Of a stretch of DNA of 64,000 nucleotides, positions 52,738-59,708 are shown in pieces. The notes beneath the pieces are model-generated. The model saw nothing but the letters and a program-made list of their open reading frames with translations. It did no database searches and was not told the DNA's origin. Source of the stretch: B18-G4 sp032250805 (GTDB lineage: Bacteria > Bacteroidota > Bacteroidia > Bacteroidales > B18-G4); contig JAVVEM010000015.1 of the NCBI GenBank assembly GCA_032250805.1, positions 1 through 64,000 on the forward strand, read 5' to 3'. Position numbers and translations under genes: made by a program. Positions within the stretch are counted from its first letter, which is position 1. The number at the start of each line of letters is the position of its first letter.

Positions 52738-53613
52738 ATGAAGAAGTTAAAAGAATCTGAATTGATCCTCAACCCCGACGGGAGTTTATACCATATTAAC
52801 CTCGGCCCCGGACAACTGGCCTCAAAAATTATTCTGGTTGGCGACCCGCAAAGGGTTTCTCTCATCTCAAAGCATTTTGATACAGTAGAATACAGGACTG
52901 AAAACCGCGAAATACATACGCATACAGGTATGCTGAATAATGTACGTATCAGCGTAATGTCGACGGGTATGGGCCCCGACAATATCGACATCGTAATGAA
53001 CGAAATCGATGCCGTGGTTAACATCGACCTCAATACCCGCCAGCCCAAAGCCCGGCATACCGGCCTTGAGATCGTCAGACTCGGAACTTCAGGCTCCCTG
53101 CAGTCCGACATCCCTGTCGACGACTTTTGTATGGCCACACACGGACTGGGCATGGATGGCCTGTTGCACTTTTACAGGCACAGCAATGTTAATGAGCAGG
53201 AAATTGCTGATGCTTTTATAAGGCAAACAGACTGGCCGCATGAGCTGGCAGTGCCATACGTGGTAAAGGGTTCCGGCAGGCTGGCAGAGATGATCGGCAG
53301 CGACCTACACCAGGGGATCACCATCACAGCACCGGGCTTCTATGGACCGCAAGGCCGCAGTCTCAGGCTCGAAACCGCATACGCCGGCCTTAATGACAGG
53401 ATTACCGCCTTTAAGCATCATCATCACCGAATCCTTAATTTCGAAATGGAAACATCGGCATTATATGCCATGGGACGCCTGCTGGGCCACCAAACCCTTA
53501 CCGTGTGCACAATACTTGCCAACAGGGTAACAGGGTCCTATTCACATCAGCCGAAACGATCGATAGAAAAACTCATCAAACTGGTGCTTGAACGATTAAC
53601 ACAGCAGGGCTGA
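52738..53613 (+). CDS. Nucleoside phosphorylase
   Basis: A 291-residue member of the PNP/UDP family. ILVGDPQRV near the start binds phosphate, STGMGPDNIDIVMNEID is the family signature, and NFEMETSALYAMG binds ribose. It cleaves a nucleoside with phosphate to base and ribose 1-phosphate. Uridine phosphorylase is the most common annotation of this Bacteroidota type; purine substrates remain possible. I start at the ATG at 52738; a GTG one codon earlier is the alternative. It converges on the glucosaminidase gene with nine bases between stops. Confidence 0.9.
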   Translation: MKKLKESELILNPDGSLYHINLGPGQLASKIILVGDPQRVSLISKHFDTVEYRTENREIHTHTGMLNNVRISVMSTGMGPDNIDIVMNEIDAVVNIDLNTRQPKARHTGLEIVRLGTSGSLQSDIPVDDFCMATHGLGMDGLLHFYRHSNVNEQEIADAFIRQTDWPHELAVPYVVKGSGRLAEMIGSDLHQGITITAPGFYGPQGRSLRLETAYAGLNDRITAFKHHHHRILNFEMETSALYAMGRLLGHQTLTVCTILANRVTGSYSHQPKRSIEKLIKLVLERLTQQG

Positions 53614-53622
53614 AAAAACATC

Positions 53623-54444
53623 TTATCCTTCTCCTTTTAGAAGCTCAACCGCATTTTCAGGAATATAGTTCCTGATGATATTGCTTACCATCGAAACATA
53701 TTCGTCTCTTTTTTCGGAGTATTGATCCAGGCCATGGATGAGCTTTAAAGGGTCGATGGCCTCTTTTTGATCGCGCATTGAAGCCCGTTCCTGTCTGAAT
53801 TCGTGATAGGCAGGGTGGGTATTTAATGTCCACAGGTAATCTTCAATTCCTGCCATTTCGTTGGGATACGCCTTTACCCAAAAAGTTACGCTGTCGACCC
53901 CGGAGGGAGGAAGCCCGCAACCATCTTCATAACAACGGATACCAAAATAATTGTTTCCCTCGCGGGCAAAATCGGATGTGCCCCAGCCCGACTCAATGAT
54001 GGCCTGGGCCATGACAAGTTTTACGGGAACAATATCCACCCGCCGCAGCAGATGTTCAATGTGCCTGAAAAGACTGTCGGCAGGGGGCGGGGAAGCCGGT
54101 TGAACAGGCTCAAGCCCGTATTTGTTTAACAGTTCATTGAGTTGCCGGTTAAGGAAAAGGCTGAGCTCCCCATGATCGTCAAGGCTGTCGCGGATATCAT
54201 GCAGGAGGTTCCTTTCCATCAGGATGTTGTTGTTGGCAAGCTGGATCTGTGGAAGAAATCTTGCCTGAAAAATCCGGTGTTGCTTCGGGATATTCCTTTC
54301 GGTAACAATATCATCAACATTAAGTGAAGCCGGAGGGATGATCTCGTGCCTGCGTGCATGCGAATGACAAAAAGAAAGTGTGAAAAGAAATGAAATTAAA
54401 AGCAGATGCCCGAAGAGGCGAAGAAGTATGTCATTTTTTTCCAA
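53623..54444 (-). CDS. Glucosaminidase-domain peptidoglycan hydrolase
   Basis: About 273 residues with an N-terminal hydrophobic export segment (LFGHLLLISFLFTLSFC). Residues about 150-265 are a glucosaminidase (Bax-like) domain: VKLVMAQAIIESGWGTSDFA carries the catalytic glutamate, then REGNNYFGIRC. It cleaves glycan strands in the periplasm. The start is uncertain. The longest frame starts with GTG at 54537, but a promoter at 54484-54516 would place transcription downstream of that, so I use the TTG at 54444, which directly precedes the export segment. No ATG is available in frame there. Confidence 0.75.
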   Translation of the reverse strand: MEKNDILLRLFGHLLLISFLFTLSFCHSHARRHEIIPPASLNVDDIVTERNIPKQHRIFQARFLPQIQLANNNILMERNLLHDIRDSLDDHGELSLFLNRQLNELLNKYGLEPVQPASPPPADSLFRHIEHLLRRVDIVPVKLVMAQAIIESGWGTSDFAREGNNYFGIRCYEDGCGLPPSGVDSVTFWVKAYPNEMAGIEDYLWTLNTHPAYHEFRQERASMRDQKEAIDPLKLIHGLDQYSEKRDEYVSMVSNIIRNYIPENAVELLKGEG

Positions 54445-54483
54445 AACAACTGAATTAATGTTAAATTTGAAAGTATTATACAG

Positions 54484-54516
54484 TAAAAATATGGAAATTT
54501 TGACGTATAATCCAAA
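54484..54516 (-). promoter_or_regulatory. Probable promoter of the glucosaminidase gene
   Basis: On the minus strand TTTG (54516-54513) is followed after 21 bases by TATTTTTA (54491-54484), one mismatch from TAnnTTTG. Expected transcription starts near 54480. Confidence 0.4.
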
Positions 54517-54570
54517 TATTCGACGGAAATACGTCACGGTACGGTAATTGATTCTGCTTTTTTAAGGATT

Positions 54571-55443
54571 ATGGCAACAACAGAAAAACAACATAAAGAA
54601 CTCAAGGCACTGATCAGCCTGCTTGATGAACCCGACAGCGAAATATACGAGCAGGTGCGGGAAAAGATCTGTGCGTATGGCACGCTTGCGATTCCCGTGC
54701 TGGAAAGCAGCTGGGAGCAGTCGTTCGATCCTTTTTTGCAGGAGCGCATGGAGGAGATCATACACAGGATCCAGCTTGATGATCTGTATGCCGGCCTCAG
54801 CAGCTGGTCGCAGCTATACAGCGACGACCTGTTGAAGGGTTTTATGCTGGCTGCCCGCTATCAATATCCCGACCTGGATGCCGAAAAGGTGTTCAAGCAG
54901 GTCGGGCAACTGGTGCAGGATGTTTGGCTCGAACTTAATGATAAGCTTACTGCACTGGAAAAGATAAAAGTCGTGAACCATATCCTTTTCGATGTACACA
55001 AATTCAGGGGAAATAAAGCCGATATTAACAGCCCCGATAACTTCTACCTGAACCTTCTGCTGGAAACAAAAAAAGGCAACCCGCTTTCCATTGGCATCCT
55101 TTTTATGATCATTTCAAGAAGCCTTAAACTACCGGTATACGGTGTCGACCTGCCAAACCATTTTGTGCTGGCATTTATGGACGAATTGCGGGCTGATGGT
55201 GATCAAAAGAATTCCACGGCGCTTTTTTATATTAACCCCTTCAACCGTGGCACGCTGTTCACGCATAACGAGATCGAGGCCTATATCAGGCAGATGAAGT
55301 TAAAACACCAGGATAGCTTCTTCCGGCCCTGCGACAACATCACCATTATGAAAAGGGTTTTCGGCGAACTTATCATCCTTTATCACCAACAGGGAAATAT
55401 GAAAAAAGCTGAGGAATTGAAGAAGCTTGCCTCGGCATTGTAG
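54571..55443 (+). CDS. SirB1-like transglutaminase-fold protein
   Basis: A 290-residue cytoplasmic protein. Residues about 10-75 are helical, HEAT-like. Residues about 95-230 match the SirB1/Transglut_core2 family: RGNKADINSPDNFYLNLLLE, KKGNPLSIGILFMIISRSL and LPNHFVLAF. The family lacks a clear catalytic cysteine at the usual place, and its biochemical role is not settled. The C-terminal 30 residues resemble part of a TPR (LIILYHQQGNMKKAEELKKL). It converges on the sugar transferase gene, with six bases between stops. Confidence 0.85.
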   Translation: MATTEKQHKELKALISLLDEPDSEIYEQVREKICAYGTLAIPVLESSWEQSFDPFLQERMEEIIHRIQLDDLYAGLSSWSQLYSDDLLKGFMLAARYQYPDLDAEKVFKQVGQLVQDVWLELNDKLTALEKIKVVNHILFDVHKFRGNKADINSPDNFYLNLLLETKKGNPLSIGILFMIISRSLKLPVYGVDLPNHFVLAFMDELRADGDQKNSTALFYINPFNRGTLFTHNEIEAYIRQMKLKHQDSFFRPCDNITIMKRVFGELIILYHQQGNMKKAEELKKLASAL

Positions 55444-55449
55444 CCGGGT

Positions 55450-56046
55450 TTAGTGCCTGGCCCTTAATATTCCGGCAATGGTCTTAAAAATGATGCGGAT
55501 ATCGAGCAAAAGCGACTGGTCGTGGATATAGTGCAGGTTTAGCTTTAGCTTGGCCGGCATGATGGTTTCAACGTATGTTTTTTCCGGCTCCCTGCTCTCT
55601 TCCAGCATCCGGTTTTCGTCAATATATTTCAGCGAAGCATAGTCGGTGAGACCGGGCCTCACATCCAGCACTTTAAGCTGTTTATCATCATACAGGTCGA
55701 CATATTTTCTTACCTCGGGCCGGGGGCCCACAAAGCTCATGTCGCCCCTGAGGATGTTGAGGAGCTGGGGCAGCTCGTCGAGTTTGGCTTTCCGCAGCCA
55801 ATACCCTGCTTTGCTCACCCTGGGGTCGCGACTGCCCACCGTGAGCAGGCCTTTTGTCTCGGCTCCGGAATGCATGCTGCGAAATTTAAACATGATAAAA
55901 TCCCTGTTGCCCCTGCCAACCCTTTTCTGGGTGTAAAAAATTCGGCCACGCGAATCGAGCAGGATCCAGATCGAAATAATTATAAAAACGGGGATCAGGA
56001 TGATGAGGGCCGAAAATGATACGATGATGTCGAACATCCGTTTCAT
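55450..56046 (-). CDS. Polyprenyl-phosphate sugar-1-phosphate transferase (PglC-like)
   Basis: A 198-residue monotopic phosphoglycosyl transferase. One membrane-embedded hydrophobic hairpin lies near residues 5-32 (FDIIVSFSALIILIPVF). The catalytic core has QKRVGRGNRDFIMFKFRSM, the DE dyad in KAKLDELPQLLN and GDMSFVGPRPE. It lacks the long N-terminal membrane domain of WbaP-type enzymes. It transfers a sugar phosphate to undecaprenyl phosphate to start a glycan. The ATG overlaps the aminotransferase stop by four bases, so the two act in the same route, probably a diacetylated or amino sugar glycan. Confidence 0.92.
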   Translation of the reverse strand: MKRMFDIIVSFSALIILIPVFIIISIWILLDSRGRIFYTQKRVGRGNRDFIMFKFRSMHSGAETKGLLTVGSRDPRVSKAGYWLRKAKLDELPQLLNILRGDMSFVGPRPEVRKYVDLYDDKQLKVLDVRPGLTDYASLKYIDENRMLEESREPEKTYVETIMPAKLKLNLHYIHDQSLLLDIRIIFKTIAGILRARH

Positions 56047-57254
56047 GACAGCAATTCTTCAACAGATTCAACCACAGCGCTTATCACGGTATCTGTCTGC
56101 GCATCGCTGAGGTCGTAATATACCGGCAGGCTGATCACCCGGCAGTAGTTCTTGTAACTTGTGGGATAATCATCGATATCATATCCGGCATTTTTATAAA
56201 ATGTAAGCATCGGCAGAGGGATAAAATGCACGTTCACAGAAACCTCCCTGGCAAAGACCCTTTTCATGATCTCATTGCGCACTTGCTCGTTGATGCCTTT
56301 AATGCGAAGCAGGAAAATATGGCAGGACGAAATTTTCTCATCATTTTGGTAGGGTGGGAGCAGGGCCCACGCCTTTTGTGAAAAGCCTTGCCTGTAGCGA
56401 TCGAAAATGGCTTTCCGGCGCGGTTGCATATCTTCGTCATAGCGGCTCAGTTCAACAATGCCCATGGCGGCCTGAATATCGGTCATATTGTATTTGTATC
56501 CTGCTTCGATAACATCATACTGCCAGTTGCCGGCCTGTGCTTTCGCCAGGGCATCTTTGGTTTGGCCATGGAGCGATTTTATACATAAATATTTGTAGAG
56601 TTCTTCATTATCGAAGGCTTCGGGCAGATTCAGGCAAATGGCTCCCCCTTCGGCTGTACTGAGGTTTTTTACCGCATGGAATGAAAATACGCTGATGTCG
56701 GTGAGGGAACCGGTTTTCCGGCCATGGCTTTCTGCGCCAATAGAATGGGCGGCATCGGCAAGCACGAGGATGCGGCCCAGCTTTTCCTGCTCCGCGCTGT
56801 GCGGGCTGAACAGGCGCTTCACCTGTTCATCTTCAACAATCGCGTGGATGGCATCATAATCGCAGGGCCACCCTGCAATATCTACCGGCATGATCACCTT
56901 GGTGGCCGGGCTGATGGCTTCTCTGATCCTGCCGGTGTCGATGTTAAAATCGTCGCCCGTGTCCACCATCACGGGCTTTGCACCACAATGCACTACCACA
57001 TTGGCGGTGGCCGAATAAGTGTAGGCAGGAATGATCACTTCGTCGCCTTCGCCAACGCCAAACCAGCGTAGCATCAGCTCCAGGCCCGACGAGCCGGAAT
57101 TTACGCAAAGGGTAGCCCGGTGCCCGCAGTAGGCTGTGATCATTTTCTCGAATTGCTTGGTACGTGGACCAGTTGTGATCCAGCCTGATTTCAGGGCTGC
57201 CGAAACCTCGTCGATGATCTTCTGGTCGATGCGGGGAGGTGAAAATGGGATCAT
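56043..57254 (-). CDS. DegT/DnrJ/EryC1/StrS aminotransferase
   Basis: A 403-residue PLP enzyme that aminates a keto-sugar nucleotide. The N-terminus IPFSPPRIDQKIIDEV is typical. The Schiff-base lysine is in SFHAVKNLSTAEGGA, and VLADAAHSIGAE holds the PLP aspartate. I start at the ATG at 57254; the longer frame overlaps purC and adds 28 residues. With the overlapping sugar transferase it forms the pair seen in Pgl-type glycan synthesis; the acetyltransferase and dehydratase of that route are not in the window. It follows purC by 25 bases. Confidence 0.92.
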   Translation of the reverse strand: MIPFSPPRIDQKIIDEVSAALKSGWITTGPRTKQFEKMITAYCGHRATLCVNSGSSGLELMLRWFGVGEGDEVIIPAYTYSATANVVVHCGAKPVMVDTGDDFNIDTGRIREAISPATKVIMPVDIAGWPCDYDAIHAIVEDEQVKRLFSPHSAEQEKLGRILVLADAAHSIGAESHGRKTGSLTDISVFSFHAVKNLSTAEGGAICLNLPEAFDNEELYKYLCIKSLHGQTKDALAKAQAGNWQYDVIEAGYKYNMTDIQAAMGIVELSRYDEDMQPRRKAIFDRYRQGFSQKAWALLPPYQNDEKISSCHIFLLRIKGINEQVRNEIMKRVFAREVSVNVHFIPLPMLTFYKNAGYDIDDYPTSYKNYCRVISLPVYYDLSDAQTDTVISAVVESVEELLS

Positions 57255-57279
57255 AATGCCGTTATTACAGATGAATTCC

Positions 57280-58224
57280 TTATTTGGCAAGGAAATCAGA
57301 AATATTCTTCTCAACGCGACTGAGCACATTCGAAACATCAGCCTTTATGAATTTTTCGCCTGTGATCTTTTCATAAAGTTCGATATACCTTTCCGAAACG
57401 CTATTTACAAATTCCTCCGGCATGGGCGGCACTTCCTGCCCCTGCTTTCCCATAAAACCCTGCTCCATCAGCCACTCGCGGACAAACTCCTTGCTGAGCT
57501 GCTTCTGCGGCTCACCGCGGTCCTGGCGCTCCTGGTAACCCTCGCGGTAAAAGTAACGCGAAGAATCGGGCGTATGGATCTCATCGATAAGGTAGATCTG
57601 ATCGCCGATCTTACCGAACTCATACTTGGTGTCGACGAGGATCAGTCCCATGCTGGCGGCGATCTCCGATCCGCGCTGAAACAGCTCCCTGGTGTATTTA
57701 TCGAGAAGGGTATAGTCTTCTTCCGATACCAGGCCCTGGCGGAGGATCTCTTCAACAGAGATATCTTCGTCGTGGGCACCTTCCAGTGCTTTTGTGGTTG
57801 GAGTGACAATAGGTTCGGGAAAAGCCTGGTGCTCCTTCATCCCGTCGGGGATAGAAACCCCGCAGATCTCACGGGCACCCTTGCTGTATGTTCTCCATGA
57901 ACTGCCGGTGAGATAGCCCCTGATGATCATTTCTACAGGGAAAGGCTTACAATAGCGGCCCACAGTAACCATCGGATCGGGAACGGCGATCTTCCAGTTG
58001 GGAACAATGTCGGCTGTGGCATCCAGAAAGCGGGCCGCGATCTGGTTCAGCACCTGGCCTTTGTAAGGAATCCCTTCGGGTAAAACAACATCAAAAGCCG
58101 AAATGCGGTCGCTCACAACCATCACCAGTAATTCATCATTGATGTTGTACACATCACGCACCTTGCCTTTGTAAACGCTCTTCTGCCCGGGAAAATTAAA
58201 ATTTGTAGCTGTAATTGTATTCAT
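57280..58224 (-). CDS. purC: Phosphoribosylaminoimidazole-succinocarboxamide synthase
   Basis: A 314-residue SAICAR synthase of purine synthesis, which joins CAIR and aspartate with ATP. Motifs include YKGKVRDVYNI, VVSDRISAFDVVLPEGIPYKG, RGYLTGSSW and LVDTKYEFG. The length matches the longer SAICAR synthases. A complete -7 box lies at 58247-58255. It heads a minus-strand run with the two glycan genes; a shared transcript is likely although the functions are unrelated. Confidence 0.95.
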   Translation of the reverse strand: MNTITATNFNFPGQKSVYKGKVRDVYNINDELLVMVVSDRISAFDVVLPEGIPYKGQVLNQIAARFLDATADIVPNWKIAVPDPMVTVGRYCKPFPVEMIIRGYLTGSSWRTYSKGAREICGVSIPDGMKEHQAFPEPIVTPTTKALEGAHDEDISVEEILRQGLVSEEDYTLLDKYTRELFQRGSEIAASMGLILVDTKYEFGKIGDQIYLIDEIHTPDSSRYFYREGYQERQDRGEPQKQLSKEFVREWLMEQGFMGKQGQEVPPMPEEFVNSVSERYIELYEKITGEKFIKADVSNVLSRVEKNISDFLAK

Positions 58225-58246
58225 TGTAAATGTTTTGATAAAGAAA

Positions 58247-58255
58247 GCAAAAATA
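58247..58255 (-). promoter_or_regulatory. Promoter -7 box of purC
   Basis: The minus strand reads TATTTTTGC, a complete TAnnTTTGC match, 22 bases before the ATG at 58224. Confidence 0.55.
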
Positions 58256-58350
58256 ATCAGAATTCACATACCGGCAAATTTCCTGCCCGACATAAGTTAG
58301 GGTTAAATGGTTAAATGGTTTCATGGTTTCAGTGCTTCAGTGTTTTGGCA

Positions 58351-58407
58351 TCCACCGAAGCCTTTCATCCTGCGCTAAAGCTTCGGATGATAAGAGGCGC
58401 AGGTGGA
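58351..58407. repeat. GC-rich palindromic insert
   Basis: TCCACC and GGTGGA close the ends, with CCGAAGC and GCTTCGG inside. It interrupts a run of TTTCAGTG repeats. The GCTAAAG and GATGATAAGAGGCGCAGG parts are close to those of the element at 6209-6265. Confidence 0.65.
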
Positions 58408-58490
58408 CAGTGCCTGCCCCGAGAACTCGGTGGTTTTATGGTTAAATGGCTAAATAGCTTGCCCCGAAACCTCGGGGGTTAATTGGTTAG

Positions 58491-58720
58491 CCACTTTAGT
58501 TCACTTGCTCTGTATTTTCGATGGACAATTTTTCTGGTGACAAAGCATAAACATTGAAAAACCCCGCAGGGGTTATACAACAATAGCCCCGGGAGCATCC
58601 CGGGGAAGGAACGAACAAGAAATACCCCCTCCCCCCTGGAAAAATATGATCAGAATTCTTTATGCCGGCCCGGGGAGGGTTGGGGTGGGGTGATGGTGCT
58701 GCTGCTGGTTGGCACGAAAT
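58491..58720 (-). repeat. About 230-bp dispersed repeat, copy B
   Basis: Reverse complement of the unit at 2335-2563, with roughly 85% identity by eye and the same two internal palindromes, here CCCCGGGAGCATCCCGGGG and AACCCCGCAGGGGTT. The copies lie 56 kb apart in opposite orientation. Confidence 0.85.
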
Positions 58721-59160
58721 AAACAACCGCTACGCGGTAGATATTACCTTATCGTAACCTGCCGGTCTACAATTGAATATCCGCTACGCGGAAAGAGAAG
58801 AAAAGGCATTGTTAAATGGTTTCATGGTTTCATGGTTTCAGTGCCTGCCCCGAGAACTCGGTGGTTTCATGGTTTCAGTGTTTCAGTGGTTCAGTGGTTC
58901 AGGGTTCTATGGTTATACCAACTTTAGCTCACTTTAGCTCACTTTTCTCTCATGGATTCTGGATGCTGGATGCTGGATACTGGATCACTCTCGTAGCCAG
59001 TCTCTGCTGGTTTCTGGTTTCTTGCTACTGGTTAAATTCAATTTTAGATCACTTTAGCTCACACTTGCCAGCAATCTGTGCAGTTCGAAAATCGAAAATC
59101 GAAAATCGCTAAATCATTAAACTTCCATGTTCCCTGTTCAGTGTTCAGTGTTCATCATTC

Positions 59161-59708
59161 CTTTCCCTCCAGCTGGATAAGGGTTTACATGAGCGCCAGC
59201 CTAAGTGGTTCTTCGTAATGTGTTCGTTAATTTATGCTGACCTTCATTCGTGCTTTAACCGGGTTTTTGGAATGCACAATAAATCCTTCATTTTTTTGTA
59301 GCAAAAACTTTCATTAACATAGGTGGAAGGGCTGCATATATATAAGCTACACAATATTAGGTATCTATAATCACATTTTGATGTGTTTATTTAAATAGAA
59401 TAAATCTAAATAAGGGGATGTGAACAAAATTATAACGAAAATATTTGCGGCGATATGCCCGGGAACATAACTTGGAATTGCAATAATTATTAAAAGCGAA
59501 AAAGATAGCTGTATGTGCTGCGCGTTTCACGTATATATAAATAATAATTAAATAAATGAATCATTATCGCCCCGGAAACCGTATAAACTGTCATGTTAAA
59601 CAGAAGCAAAATAACTGATTACATCAACCAAATCATAAAAATTGCTGACAAGCGGATAGGTCGACCGCGAAAAAATTGTAAAAAAGAATAAACAGCGTCA
59701 AATACTTT
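59161..59708. other. A/T-rich region upstream of the PKD gene
   Basis: This stretch differs from the repeats to its left: it is A/T-rich and largely free of the shared modules. It probably contains the promoter of the PKD gene, but I find no complete TAnnTTTG box; ATATTTGCGG near 59440 is the closest. One 32-codon open frame is listed separately. Confidence 0.4.
59593..59691 (+). CDS. Possible 32-residue basic peptide
   Basis: An ATG frame of 32 codons ends 17 bases before the PKD gene start. The peptide is basic and contains ADKRIGRPRKNCKKE, which resembles an AT-hook (GRP core flanked by K and R). No ribosome site is evident and the size is within chance expectation, so this is only a candidate. 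It might be a leader peptide or nothing. Confidence 0.15.
   Translation: MLNRSKITDYINQIIKIADKRIGRPRKNCKKE

Larger units (their letters stand above)
58290..59160. repeat. Repeat-rich spacer upstream of the PKD gene
   Basis: No credible gene is seen. The stretch holds tandem TGGTTAAATGG and TGGTTTCATGG units at 58304-58345 and 58810-58915, a palindromic insert at 58351-58407, three copies of a CC(C)CGAGAACTCGG-type palindrome near 58415, 58464 and 58847, the 230-bp dispersed unit at 58491-58720, TTTAGCTCAC units at 58921-58942 and 59052, GGATGCTGGATACTGGATC near 58961-58985, the 29-base segment shared with 9375-9403, and three tandem CGAAAAT units at about 59077-59104. Confidence 0.75.

Noticed and set aside
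57136..57900. 254-codon plus-strand frame across the aminotransferase start and purC
   Set aside because: It overlaps two genes with strong family matches on the minus strand.
58300..59110. Possible CRISPR-like array from the closely spaced short repeats
   Set aside because: Units vary in length and sequence, spacers are not uniform, no leader is evident and no cas genes are present.
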